The translations under genes were made by a program, and so were the position numbers. Shown in pieces: positions 23,833 through 34,822 of a stretch of 64,000 nt of DNA. This stretch comes from Cyprinodon diabolis. Lineage: Eukaryota > Chordata > Actinopteri > Cyprinodontiformes > Cyprinodontidae. Location: NCBI GenBank assembly GCA_030533445.1, contig CM060069.1:28645337-28709336 (forward strand), in the 5' to 3' direction. Every line of letters starts with the position of its first letter. The stretch's first letter is position 1. The notes under the pieces were generated by a model. It made no database searches. It saw only the letters and a list, made by a program, of their open reading frames with translations, and was not told the DNA's origin.

Positions 23833-24643
23833 AGGGTCGTGCTCGACATGGCACAGGGTCTCAGGGAACAGAACATAACCTGTGACAATTTTTTCACAAA
23901 GTACAACTTGGGTCAGGAGCTTCTAAAGAGAAAGCTCACAATTGTCGGAACTGTCCAAAAGAACAGGGCTGAACTCCCTGCTGAGCTGCTGGTCATCAAG
24001 GACAAGGCCCCTCAATCTTCCATGTTTGTCTTCACAGACACCACAGCCCTAGTGTCTTACTGCCCCAACAAGGCAAATAATGTTGTGCTCATGAGCACTC
24101 TGCATAAAACTGCTGAAATCAGCACAAGAGAGGATCAAACACCAAGCATGATCCTTGATTACAATGCCACCAAAGGGGGGGTAGACAACTTTGACAAAGT
24201 GACAGGGTCTTACAGCACCAAACGGATGACTGCGCGCTGGCCATTGGTCATCTTTTATAACATGAGCCATGTATCAGCCTACAATGCATTTATCATCTGG
24301 ACGGAGATATTTCCTGTAATGTGTCAAAGCTGTACAAGAGGCGCATCTTTCTCGAGGAGCTTGGGAAGACGCTTTTGACGCCACACATCCAACGGAGGCT
24401 GGACCTGCCAAGGACCCTAGCCGCTGCAGCCACAGTGAGGGAGATCCAGGAGAGGACTGCATCAAGTACACCAGTGCGTGAGGTAAGTAAGTAAGTAAGT
24501 GGTGTGTCTGTGTGTGGGTGTGTGTGTGTTGGTATCAGTGTATGAGAGTGTGTGTCTTGGGATGAACAAAAAGACACCATAGTAAAGTAATCATGGTCCT
24601 CTTGTTTATAGGTTGCTGCTGAGGGGAAATGAAAGATGAAGAG

Positions 24644-24689
24644 GTGCCAGGGCTGCAGGCCATCTGACCATGTCAAGACAAGCATGGCC
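24644..24689 (+). repeat. 46-bp direct repeat, left copy
   Basis: It begins GTGCCAGGGCTGCAGG and matches 24,955-25,000 at 44 of 46 positions. It encodes CQGCRPSDHVKTSMA, the start of the transposase cysteine-rich tail. The two copies flank the inverted arm like a long target duplication. Confidence 0.9.
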
Positions 24690-24954
24690 CTGTGCCCTGA
24701 TTCTTCTCTGGGGCTTCTCAAACCGGCTTTCCAGTGTAAACCTGCATGTTCAAAGCATAGCTGGTGTTTGCATCAAATGTTGCCCAGATTTTTATCCCAT
24801 ATTTAGCTGGTTTGGAAGGTATGTATTGCCTAAATGGGCAGCAACCTCTGAATGCCACCAGCCTTTCATCCACTGTGACATTAGATCCTGGTTTATAGAG
24901 TACTGGAAGTTGCTCTACCTACTTGTCCCACACTGTCCTAACAGCTGCCAGCTT
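24690..24954 (-). repeat. Inverted repeat arm 2, inserted in the cysteine-rich exon
   Basis: Reverse-complement copy of 23,569-23,832, placed exactly between the two 46-bp direct repeats, so it interrupts the C-terminal zinc-binding exon of the transposase. Confidence 0.9.
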
Positions 24955-25000
24955 GTGCCAGGGCTGCAGGCTATCTGACCATGTCAAGATAAGCATGGCC
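24955..25000 (+). repeat. 46-bp direct repeat, right copy
   Basis: Second copy of the 24,644-24,689 sequence, continuing into CSKCAKFICTKHSVMTCHSC and a stop, so this copy is joined to the true end of the transposase. Confidence 0.9.
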
Positions 25001-25546
25001 TGCTCGAAATGTGCAAAATTCATTTGCACAAAGCACAGTGTGATGACATGTCACTCGTGTGCTGTGTAGATGTACAGACAGACAGACAGACACACACACA
25101 CACACACACATGCACATACACCTTGTTCATATTGCAATTGCTTGTTTGTTGTATTTTTGTATTGCGACTTTGTTCATTTCTGGTTCCCAAACAGTGCATG
25201 TATGTAAAAAAAAAATTAAATGTTAAGTTTCAATGTTGTGTAAAACTATTGTGTTTTATATGTTGGTCTTTCAAAAGTAATAAAGTGGTGAAACATTAAA
25301 AAAGTTTGAACATGCAGGTTTTTTTTTTTTGAAAAACGAGTGAATTATCATAATTGGATCATTACCTGTTAGAGGTAAGGAACAATATTGGACTAAATAT
25401 TCATAGAATAGTTAGTAAGGGAGTTAGCAGTGAAATATTAAGAATGCTTTTGGGGATTTTTTTGGTTTCAGACATCTTTTGGATAATTAAACATGCAACG
25501 GGTCAGCATTGCTGTTCCTAACAAATGAACATAACAGGAGGGTTAA

Positions 25547-26230
25547 CTAACCCACTGCATACGTGCAGGCAGAAGGAAATAATACTTTTTTTGCATGGTT
25601 TTTTTGGTTAACATAATGTAACATGCTTTAACCTCAGACAGACTAACCAGTCAAACTGTAAGCTGGCTGCTTACACAAGCAACTGTGGTTTTAGTCAGCA
25701 ATGCAAGAGAAGAGTGGCCTAAATCTTTCCATGACTTTTTCCTTCGATAGAAAAACCAAAGGCTCTGTGGTGATGATCATTTAATAGAATAATTGAATAG
25801 AGTCTGTTGAATAACTATTAGATATTAAGTTTATAATTTTATTCATTTTGAAAAATATGTGAAAGACATAATGTCACATACTCTAACCACAGACAGAGGA
25901 ACTTCAGTCAAACTGTGAGCTTCCTGCCTTTACCGCCGTGGTCTATTTACATTTTTTTCTCACTTTACTTTAAATTAGTGCTGGGTATAGTACTGAAAAC
26001 ACAATGTAAGCTGACAAAGCTTCAAATATGAAAGAATCTGTTCATAAATTCAAAAGTCTGAGTTTATTAGATGTTCAATAAGTACTCAGTTAAAAAATCA
26101 TCACATATATCAACACCAGTTACACCCAGAATAACTGTCCTTGTCACATCTTTATTTTATTACTATAGTCATGATTGGACACATTTCCTTATTCAAAGAG
26201 TTTATTTTTATGACTATGGAAATTGAAGAT
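25547..26230. other. Intergenic stretch, no recognised feature
   Basis: AT-rich DNA between the piggyBac element and the Tc1 relic. Confidence 0.4.
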
Positions 26231-26775
26231 TCACACTGAAGACATCAAAACTGAATTAACATATGTGGAATTATATATATCCTTAGCACTTGTTGGCCTT
26301 TTTGCCTTCACTCTGCAGTCCAGCTGACCCCAAACCATCTCGACTGGGTTCAGGTCCGGTGATTGTGGAAGCCAGGTCATCTGGTGCAGCACCCTATCAC
26401 TCTCCTTGGTGAAATAGCCCTTACAAAGCCTGGAGCTGTGTTTGGGGTCATTGTCCTGTTGGAAAATAATTGATGGTCCAACTAAATGCAATCCATATGG
26501 TATAGCATGTTGTTGGCAAGATGCTGTGGTAGCCATGCTGGTTCAGTATACCTTCAATTTTGAATAAATCCCAGATATCGTTACCTGCAAAGCACCCAAA
26601 AACACCATTACACCCCCCCCCTCCAGCTTCACAGTTTTATATGAATATATACTTAACAAAATACCAAAAACGGATGCACAATTTTTTTCAGTGCAATTTT
26701 GATACAAAGATTCCTCAACAAGTAGCACCAAGAGCAACAATGCGAAAGTATAAGTATGGAAAATTTTATTATTAA
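26231..26775 (-). pseudogene. Tc1/mariner transposase relic
   Basis: On the minus strand, 26,231-26,536 encodes IIFQQDNDPKHSSRLCKGYF and PQSPDLNPVEMVWGQLD, the second Asp and the Glu regions of a DD34E transposase. Upstream, around 26,590-26,740, GGGVMVFLGALQVTISGIYSK is recognisable in another frame. Frameshifts and deletions make it dead. It lies just downstream of the fut7 stop codon. No terminal repeats were located. Confidence 0.8.
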
Positions 26776-26827
26776 TCTAAACATCGTTAAGCACCAACTA
26801 ACTAGCAAAGCAAACCAACATAACTAT

Positions 26828-28099
26828 TTATTTTCTAGTATAACTTGTCTTGTCCCAGGCCTCTAGATCTAAGTAAACTTTATGCTGAGGTAAACTGTTG
26901 TACTGTAAACAAATCTTGCAAAACATTTCCCTCCAGTCTCCATGGACTGAAACTCGTTGGTTTTGTTTCCACGTAAAATATTCCTCATATTGCTTTCTGT
27001 CCTTTGCAAGTCTTTGAAGGTGCTTTCCTAGTTCTTGCACCGATGCAAACTCATCGACGTGGATGAAAGAATGATCTGGAGCCACCGCTTTGTAGTCACT
27101 TATGGGGGGTCCCAGTACAACAGGTACAGCTCCTCCTTGGTAAGCATTATACCAAAGCTTCTCTGTGATATAATCCGTTGCCTGTGAGTTCTCAAAAGCC
27201 AAATAAAAGTAGCAGCGAGAGATGGTTGGTAAGAGGTCTGCAGAGGAGAGGAGCTTTTTATTCCAGCTGCCATAAACGTTTACAGGAACTGTGGCGCTGA
27301 GCTCTCTATACACTTGTGTCCTTTTGTGGTGGTTCATGTAGTTGCTGACCACCCAACAGACCAAAGAGGTCTTATTTATGTGACTGTCATTCACCAGGTT
27401 ACCTTCAGACTCCAAAGGAAGCAGTTCACCATATGGCGTGTACACATCAGCATCCCTCCTATAGGATATCGTCAAATTGAAGATATTTGCAAACTTGTGC
27501 AGGTTGCCGTTGTGAGCAGGAGATTCCAAAGACATCCAGGCCCACCTCTGACCCCCCGGCCGCTGGAGCTCGGTGGGAAGTCTCTGGGTACCATCTATCA
27601 GTTCTCTGTTGTGGAACACAACGACGTCAGCTGAGGGGAACAAGGAGCGCTGGTCCACCAGTTTACAGTTAGGTATTTTGTACAGATCCCAGCATACATC
27701 ACCCTTTAGAGAAAATGTGCTGCCGAAGGGCCAGTACCAGATAAGGATTGTCACATTCCCAGTCTTGCTCAAATGAGTCAAAGGGACAAATTCGGTTTTT
27801 CTTTGGGATTCCCAGTACAGGATAAGCAAAGCAAACACCACGCATAAAACAAGGAAACTCTTTATGGATCCAATGTGCCACTTTTTTGCTTTGTCACTTT
27901 CCTAATATAGAGGAAAAAATGTCAGTTTTAAATCTAAAGGGTACAGTGTCATGAGAATCTCATGTATATGCGTTTAAATAAAAATACATGTAAATACATT
28001 TAAAAGTCTAGTAAAGAATACATTAAAGAAATGTAACTTTTTTTATTAATTATAAATATAAAAGTTTTATAAATAATAAATAATACCAACCTCGTTCAT
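26828..28099 (-). CDS. fut7: fut7-like alpha-1,3-fucosyltransferase (GT10)
   Basis: Two coding exons on the minus strand: 28099-28091, only nine bases coding MNE, then 27901-26828 including the stop. The junction is GAG|GTTGGT and TTAG|GAAAGT, giving 360 aa, slightly longer than the human protein. It is a type II Golgi enzyme that transfers fucose from GDP-fucose in alpha-1,3 linkage to N-acetyllactosamine, as in sialyl-Lewis x. Visible parts are a short cytosolic tail (KAKKWHIGS), a signal anchor (FLVLCVVFALLILYW, about 19-33), WMSLESPAH (about 125-133), SYRRDADVYTPYG (about 149-161) and the family motif AFENSQATDYITEKL (about 238-252). Sequons include NDS and NKT. Position next to pou5f3 and npdc1 favours fut7 over other members. 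An AUG exon this small is unusual but phase and splice sites agree. Confidence 0.85.
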
Positions 28100-28840
28100 T
28101 TTAACTCCAGTTGGTAGAGAAGAGCAATAACTTGACTCCCAGAAGATGTTGAGCGCACAAGTGGTGATGAAGCAGGAAATAGCCTCTTAAGTAGGAAATA
28201 AGCGTCTCACGTATTGGTAGAGTACTGTTGTGGGTAAACATTCTGTTTTTAGTAGTTTGCAATGAAGGTTCTACTTAAATCAATTAAGAACTGAAAGTAA
28301 TAAAAACATATAAATGCAAAAGGGGGCTTAGGTTTGAGGAACAAGAGTCAACTGTTGTGTTCTAAGTGTTTTGCCTGAATATGGTGATGCGATCAGAGAA
28401 CTAAGTTTGAGGTCGTTGTAACGTGTGTTCCAGTGTGTATGTGTGTGTTTGTCTTTACACAACAAAGACACAAATGATTGCGAGATAACAGGCACTTTTA
28501 CGGATCGACACAATGTCTAATTCTACCATGAGCGTGAAAGAAAATAAAAAATTTTCCTTTAATGACACAAACTTTTGTAAACGGTCCTCTAAAGCTGTTC
28601 ACTCACAAGTAAGCACCTTTTTTTTTATCTTTCTACACAAAGAAACAAAAATAGTTACATTGAGAGATGTGGGGGAATTTTACACAGGAACAAATGTTCT
28701 GTTCTCTCTGTTCTGCAGGCCAGCATCTACCTCTGTCTTATGAATTATGATTTACCTTTCTTTCCCATGTCGAGGCTGCAAACCTGAGCTGTATGGAGAC
28801 TTGGGTTGGAATTTCACACAAATATATACTATTCTGGACC
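28100..28840. other. fut7 upstream region
   Basis: This region contains the unannotated 5' untranslated part and promoter of fut7. Several open frames on both strands show no recognisable domain. No confident TATA box or start site was assigned. Confidence 0.35.
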
Positions 28841-28844
28841 CTGG

Positions 28845-29060
28845 GTCTGTTTCATGGAGCAGGTTAACTGAAAACAGCTTTAGAAAAAAGTTTTCTAAAG
28901 CTGAAATATGGGAAACTCTGACTTTTCCGGTTCACACCGAGAGTTTACTTCACCTCTGTTTCAGTCACCATAGTAACTTTTTATCCCAGAGCTAAACTGT
29001 TCAGTAGAAGTTTTTTTAGTAAACTCAGAGTGTCATCTGTCTCTGCTCTCCTTACAGCCA
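28845..29060. mobile_element. Harbinger-like MITE fragment (possible)
   Basis: The wording GTCTGTTTCATGGAGCAGGTTAA, GGGAAACTCTGACTTTTCCGG and AAACTCAGAGTGTC resembles a common fish MITE. It includes a 12-bp stem around 28,878-28,904 (AGCTTTAGAAAA and its complement). Confidence 0.4.
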
Positions 29061-30365
29061 ATCATACTGCTTTATTTCCTGATGTAGTCAGATTTTTGTT
29101 GTATTTTTGTGCATTTAAAAGGAAATCATTCATTAGGTCCGTTAGGCACATTATGTTTTAAAAATAAACATTGCACGTCCTTTAGAAGAGGAATGAAGGA
29201 ATGAAGAGGAATGAGGAAAGAATGGTCGACATTTTTTCACTGAGAATCTGTCTGCAATCGATCATGTGGATCATTTTACCTTTGTTTATTTATTTTACAG
29301 TACATGAAGAACTACTGGAATTATTTTCAGATCACACATAGATTGATAAATTCCTAAGGAATTACTTTAGGATTAGGATTCACTCTGTGAAAACAACATA
29401 CTAAGCCTACTGGCCCAGTCTGAAGCCATTCTATGGGACTGAAAACTATAAAATCAGAAGCAGCTGCAAACAGCCATTTAGTATTTATTGTGTAATGGAA
29501 GACAGAATAAAACATAGGAGGAGCCCCGTGAAATAATGCACAGGTCCTATCTATTAGAACAATGTTTTTAGATTTTCTATTAACTTCTTGCCAGATATCT
29601 TGTGAATATGTATTCCTGATATCTGAAAAAAAAAACTTTCTGTGTCAAAATTACCATTTTAAACAAAATGACATTGTTCACATCTAGAATTAACATTCTG
29701 GATGTCTATAAAATGAATTTCAGATCTTCCTATTGTTATTGGCTAGCATTTGTATTATTTTGACGATGAAGAAATGTATTTCAGATATCATAAATGCATA
29801 TTCATTCAAGCTGACAAATGTCAAAACGGCGACATAAAATGTGTAAACATTGTAGGTATATAAAACTTAATTCTTACAAGTTAGCCTATAATTAATCATT
29901 TTTTTTACTTTCAGAAATTCAGTTTCTGCTGCAAAAAATGTAATTTCAAAAATGTAATATTACTGATCAGTCTAGGAATGTGAGTTTGATCAGAAAGAAT
30001 GTTAGTTTTGGTGTTCTACAAATGGAACAACAGGTGGAGAGTGCTTTTAATATATGTAAACTCGATCAATAATCTTCTCCTGTCCATCTTTTTCTCCTTA
30101 GCAGCTGTAGCGCTGCTTCTCTGTCTTTTAATCACATTCTCCTTTTTTTATTTTTTTATTTCTTCTTTAAAATCTCTAGTTCCAGTAGGGTGAAAGAGGC
30201 ACCTCCTGTTGCATGTCGTCATGGTGACTTGTTGAATTGGTGCTCCACTGATAGTGGCTTTTTTTTATACTTCTTATGCAAATGCTCAACTCTGACTGGA
30301 CCTACTTTGAGTTGATTGAACTGATTTACGGACCTCATAGCAGCAGTTGTGAAACTGAAAACTCA
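29061..30365. other. Intergenic stretch, no recognised feature
   Basis: AT-rich DNA without a recognised gene or repeat. Confidence 0.45.
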
Positions 30366-30547
30366 GGGCCGGATTTATCAAGATCCAATTTTGCGTGCAG
30401 TAATTTGCGCTTGCAAACTGGAATTTTGCGCAAGGGGCTGAACCATGGTTTGCGGGTGATTTAACAAGAGAGATTGCGTAACTGGTGGAAGGTGCAAAAC
30501 TGTTGGAGACGCCCTATTTAAATGATGGTTTCCCTCCAAAAAAAAAA

Positions 30548-30549
<2 letters not shown>

Positions 30550-30637
<88 letters not shown>
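30550..30637. repeat. (AT)n microsatellite
   Basis: About 43 AT units inside the left part of the Harbinger element. They produce an Ile-Tyr artefact frame. Confidence 0.97.
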
Positions 30638-30639
<2 letters not shown>

Positions 30640-30863
30640 CTTTGGCAACCTTTATTCCCTAAGGTGGTATGTGGCTGAATTACTACTTCACTGCAATAAA
30701 AACAAACAAAAAAAAACACGTGTTTTGTATTGGCCTGTAGAAAAATGCACATACCAAATGGCTAGCAAGAAGTGACTGTGGATGAGATTACTGCCCGTAC
30801 GCATCCCCGCAGCATTGGCATGTAGCTCCACAGGCGCAGAGGTCGGGGTTCTCCGGTAGGGCA

Positions 30864-31274
30864 TCAGGGCGACATGGCATTTAGAACGTCGGACAGCCCT
30901 TCTGAAAAACGAGATTGGGAAATCCAAGCTCTCGCTGCAACCATACGCTGGAATGACCCAGATGCAAAAAAGTGCAATGTTGCAAGGAGTTTTGTGATAT
31001 CTGGTATTGCGTGGGTCCTCCTTGTGGCTGGCTCCAAATCCATTCGGAGTTCCCCCAACAGCTCCAAAATGGCAATGCTGGATAAACGATATGTTTTGAT
31101 AATTGTTTCCTCGTTCATTGCAAAAATATTCACACGGAGTGAAAAAATGCATTCTCTGCGTCTCTTTGCTTCATTTCGATGTCTCATTCTTGCGACAATA
31201 ACCTCTGCCATGTGTGCGCAATTACGCATACAGACCATTTGCACCTTCTTTTGAAACGTGTTAAATATAGTCAC
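30864..31274 (-). pseudogene. Harbinger (HARBI1-like) transposase N-terminal fragment
   Basis: The minus-strand frame of 136 codons contains YRLSSIAILELLGELRMDLE, PDITKLLATLHFFASGSFQR and SQSRFSEGLSDVLNAM, the N-terminal region of HARBI1-like transposases. It stops at 30,864 before any DDE catalytic block, and no further matching sequence lies between there and the element end, so most of the nuclease domain is deleted. Confidence 0.75.
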
Positions 31275-31309
31275 GAATATATTTTTTCCTTCTGGATAAT
31301 TATTTTCTG

Positions 31310-34112
31310 TCTAACATCCATTCTTGTGAATACCATACCATTGTCATTTCTGACCACGCCCCCGTATCGGTTGATCTTACCTTTTCTAGCCGTGTCCCGT
31401 CCCCCAGACGGTGGAGATTTAATTCTGCCTTACTAGCTCAGGCTCCCTTTAAAAACTTCCTTAATGATCAGATCTCCTTGTTTTTTGACACCAATGACTC
31501 CCCACAAATATCAAGATCCACACTATGGGAAACTTTTAAGGCATATATGCGTGGACAAATTATATCATATGTTTCAACTTTGAAGAGAAGGGAGAGGGAG
31601 GAGTCGGAAGCTCTCACTAAGGAAATACTGAGAGTGGATCATTTGTATGCTTCAGCTCCCACACCCACTCTTTATAAAGAACGTCTTCTGCTTCAATCCA
31701 AATTTGATCTATTATCCATGAGTAAAACACAAAAACAGTTATTTCTGACTAAACAACGTTTCTTCGAGACTGGGGATAAAGCAGGAAGATTATTAGCACA
31801 CCAAGCACGCGCAGCCACACAATCTAGGCTGATCCCAAAGATCAAATCCGCTTCGGGTGAAGTTACCTCAGACCCTACTGAGATTAATGAGATATTTTGC
31901 TCCTACTACTCCAACCTTTACTCCTCGCAGTGCCCATCGGATGTCTGGAGAGGCGATAACCCGCTAGATAAGATAGTTTTCCCTAAAATTAGTGAAGACT
32001 TGTCTGGAGAGCTGGGAAATCCCATTTCTGTCAAGGAGGTACAGAAAGCAATTTCAGCACTCCAAAACGGTAAATCTCCGGGCCCCGATGGGTTCACTGC
32101 TGAATTTTTCAAGTCATTCTCGGTTACCATTGCCCCAGCCCTTCAACAAATGTATAATGAATCCTTTGCTAAGGGGTTTCTACCCCCCACCCTGTCGGAG
32201 GCCTCAATTTCTCTCCTGCTAAAGAGTGATAAAGACCCTCTAATGTGCTGTAGCTATAGACCCATCTCCCTTTTAAATGTTGATCTAAAGATTCTGTCAA
32301 AGATCCTTGCCCTCCGTCTACAGCGTGTCCTCCCAAGTATAATTTCAACTGATCAAACAGGTTTTATGCTTGGAAGGCACTCATTCCATAACACAAGGAG
32401 ACTCCTTAATATCATTAGTGATCCTAGTTCAAACATTCCCGAAGTGGTTGTCTCACTTGATGCAGAGAAGGCCTTCGACAGGGTGGAGTGGAACTTCCTT
32501 TTTTTTTGTTTTGCAAAGATCGGTTTCAACTCTGAATTTATATCTTGGATTAAACTACTTTATGCCAACCCAGTTGCCACTGTCCACACAAATGGTCTTC
32601 AGTCAATCTCATTTCCCCTCTGTCGGGGAACTTGACAGGGCTGTCCTCTCTCCCCTCTCTTATTCGCATTAGCAATCGAGTCATTAGCCATCTGGCTTCG
32701 TTAGGAGGGTGGGTTTGAGGGCATCACCAGAGCCGGGAAAGTCCATAAATTATCGTTATATGCTGACGACCTCCTTTTATATATGGCTAACCCTGCTGCG
32801 TCTCTTCCTGTAATTTTAAATATCTTTAAAAAATTTGGATCTTACTCAGGCTACAAACTTAATCTCCACAAAAGCGAACTTTTCCCTGTTAACTCTCTGG
32901 CCAAAAATATCCCCCCAACCTTTTTCCCTTTTAAATATGCTAGGGATGGATTTAAGTATTTGGGGGTGCACATTGCAAATTCATCCAACCAACTTTTCTC
33001 CCAAAATTTCTCTCCTCTCTTTGAGAAATGTAAACTAGACTTTGACAGATGGTCTGCTCTCCCATTATCCCTGTCAGGTTGTGTTAGTTTGGTTAAAATG
33101 GTTGTGTTACCCAAGTTTCTATATCTTTGCTCACATATCCCTGTTGTTATTAACAAGTCTTTTTTCAGATTGCTTGATCAATCAATAAGTTCCTTCCTCT
33201 TGGGCAACACAAGTCTGCGTATCAGAAAGTTAGTGCTACAGCTTCCAAAGGCGCTTGGCGGCTTAGCGCTGCCCAATTTTTTACACTATTACTGGTCCTG
33301 CAATATTCATAAACTCTTATATTGGATAACCAACACAGCCGATGATGAAAGACCTGCCTGGGTACACATGGAACTTTCATCCTCTAAACTTTCTCTTCAT
33401 TCCCTGATTTGCTCCCAATTCCCGTTAACTATATCCAATTTTACTTCAAATCCACTGGTTTTTAACTCTATTAAAATTTGGATCCAAATTAGGAAAAGCC
33501 TCGGTCTCCACAGAGCCTCAGACTTCTCTCCAATTGTAAACAATCACCTCTTTCTGCCCTCCTGTTCTGATTTGACCTTTCAGACTTGGTTTGACAAAGG
33601 GATAACTAAATTTAAAGACCTTTATAACCATGCGACTTTTATGTACTTTTCAGAGCTTTCAGAAACATTTCACCTGCCCAAATCCCACTTATTTCGTTTC
33701 TTCCAGATAAGACACTTTATTCAGAATCAGAATCCCAAATTTCCTAGTCGCCCCCCAGAATCTCTAGTTGACTCGCTACTTGCTCTTGACCCTGAACAAA
33801 AACGATTGACCTCTAGCATTTACAGCCTCATTAATTCCACTGCCAATGCCCGGCACCTGGACCCAGGGACTCGTGGGAGCAAGAGCTTGGAACCTCGTTG
33901 CCTGAGGATTATTGGCAACAGGTTTTAAAGATGGTTCACTCCTCTTAAATCTGCGCAAGGCACAGCCTCTTGCAATGTAAAGTTGTACATAACAACTTTA
34001 CATGGTGGAAACGGGGAAAAATAATGGAAGATTCTCCTGTCATGCTGCACCTGTGTGTAAATACTGTGTTTCTTAAATTGCTTCCAATAAAGAAAGTTAA
34101 TAAAAAAAAAAA
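31310..34112 (+). mobile_element. 5'-truncated L1-like LINE (ORF2 region and poly(A) tail)
   Basis: The reading frame starts in the last part of an AP endonuclease (SDHAPVSVDL at about 31,349) and runs through the reverse transcriptase to 33,928, then a 3' untranslated part, AATAAA near 34,086 and a poly(A) run ending at about 34,112. A 12-bp stem hairpin lies at 33,975-34,003. The exact 5' end and target duplication are unclear; AAATATAGTCACGA near 31,265 and GATATAGAGTCAGA after the tail are a weak candidate pair. Confidence 0.85.
31352..33928 (+). pseudogene. L1-like ORF2 pseudogene (endonuclease end and reverse transcriptase)
   Basis: One continuous frame, interrupted by only two stops (TGA at 32,633 and TAG at 32,702), encodes the RT motifs in order: NGKSPGPDGFTAEFFK, SYRPISLLNVDLKILSKIL, DQTGFMLGRHS, SLDAEKAFDRVEW with the first catalytic Asp, QGCPLSPLLFALAIE directly after the TGA, and YADDLLLY with the catalytic Asp pair near 32,760. 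The C-terminal region extends to RCLRIIGNRF and a stop. Absence of frameshifts suggests a relatively young copy. Confidence 0.88.
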
Positions 34113-34390
34113 GATATAGAGTCAGATACCATTAGCAAAATTGCTTTCAGGTTTGATAAATCACTTTGCGAGTGCTAAATTAATATATTTACATGTTCTC
34201 CTCCCACAAGACGCACATATTGCATATTCATTGCAGAAAAAGTACTAAATGGATAAGAGGCGCTATTTAGCACATTTTAAAGACCAAATCCTTTTAGCAC
34301 GCTGTTGATAGATCAGTTTGTATATTTTTTTAGCGTGCACAGTGAAATAGCTCACGTTTTTATACACGCAAACCTTTGATAGAGGCTAGA

Positions 34391-34639
34391 TCAATGTAGA
34401 GAAGTGGATTTGAATCTGAGTTTGTTAAAACTGCTTTGTGAAAAAACATAAACAAAAAATAAACTTAGCCACAGGCTCATCAATACAAAGGATATACATT
34501 ACCAGCCTATCTGATGTTATGGTTCTCCCCTTTTGGACTTGAGTTTTTTTTAGTTTTCAGTTTTCTAAGAAATTCTGTTTTGTTGATCTTTGGTTTATTT
34601 TCCATTTGTGTTCTATTTAAATTTTTGATGTCCCACAAT
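34391..34639. other. Spacer between Harbinger element and SINE
   Basis: T-rich unrecognised sequence. Confidence 0.35.
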
Positions 34640-34822
34640 GAGGAAGTTGACTCTATATTTGACCCATCCCCTGGGGAATTGTGTGGTGCCTGGGAGCAGT
34701 GTAGGGTTAACCTACTGCTTCCCCAGTAACTTGCTCAAATACCCAGAGTGGAGGCTGTGGGGATCAAACCTGGAACTCACAAGTGCATTGCTCTAACCCA
34801 CTAGGCTAACACTCCAAGCTAA
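34640..34822 (-). mobile_element. tRNA-derived SINE, reverse orientation
   Basis: Same family as 11,621-11,848 but on the minus strand. The B-box complement GGATCAAACC lies at 34,761-34,770 and the A-box region (CACTAGGCTAACACTCC) near 34,799-34,815. It is more diverged than the first copy. Confidence 0.65.

Larger units (their letters stand above)
23539..25071 (+). pseudogene. piggyBac transposase pseudogene
   Basis: The translation begins in mid-protein near 23,550 (ERDKLAAVRTVWDK), continues through NVTVDERLVAFRGCCPFRQYMP, and reaches an open stretch at 23,839-24,378 with GLREQNITCDNFFTKYNLGQ, KGGVDNFDKV and MTARWPLVIF, the DDE-type catalytic core of piggyBac transposases. There are in-frame stops near 23,600 and at about 23,803 (GGTTTGAGAA), and a frame change near 24,310 before SKLYKRRIFLEELGKTLLTP. 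A splice donor (GTAAGT) follows at about 24,483. The C-terminal cysteine-rich exon (CQGCRPSDHVK, then CSKCAKFICTKHSVMTCHSC) is split by an inverted insert. The N-terminal third is absent. Confidence 0.85.
23156..25542 (+). mobile_element. piggyBac-type DNA transposon, internally rearranged
   Basis: The element is flanked by TTAA at 23,152-23,155 and 25,543-25,546. The terminal inverted repeats are CTCTCCTGTTATGTT at the left and CCCTCCTGTTATGTT read inward at the right. A TGACCCGTT motif sits just inside both ends. It contains a (CA)n microsatellite, a broken transposase and an inverted copy of part of that transposase. The 5' third of the coding region is missing and replaced by the microsatellite region, so it is non-autonomous. 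The fish piggyBac superfamily uses TTAA targets, in agreement. Confidence 0.88.
30366..34390 (-). mobile_element. Harbinger-type DNA transposon split by a LINE
   Basis: The left end begins GGGCCGGATTTATCAAG and the right end reads inward as GCCTCTATCAAAGG, a weak inverted pair. Inside, a minus-strand frame matches a Harbinger transposase, and AT-rich TTTGCG/GCGC-rich subterminal DNA occurs at both sides. A 2.8-kb LINE sits between the transposase fragment and the right end. Boundaries are approximate, and I could not confirm the 3-bp target duplication. Confidence 0.6.

Noticed and set aside
28513..28995. Two adjacent plus-strand frames of about 80 codons
   Set aside because: No domain was recognised and the second overlaps a MITE-like repeat.
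30378..30752. Ile-Tyr repeat frame
   Set aside because: It is a product of the (AT)n microsatellite.
30874..31254. 126-codon plus-strand frame
   Set aside because: It is antisense to the Harbinger transposase fragment, whose minus-strand frame matches a known family.
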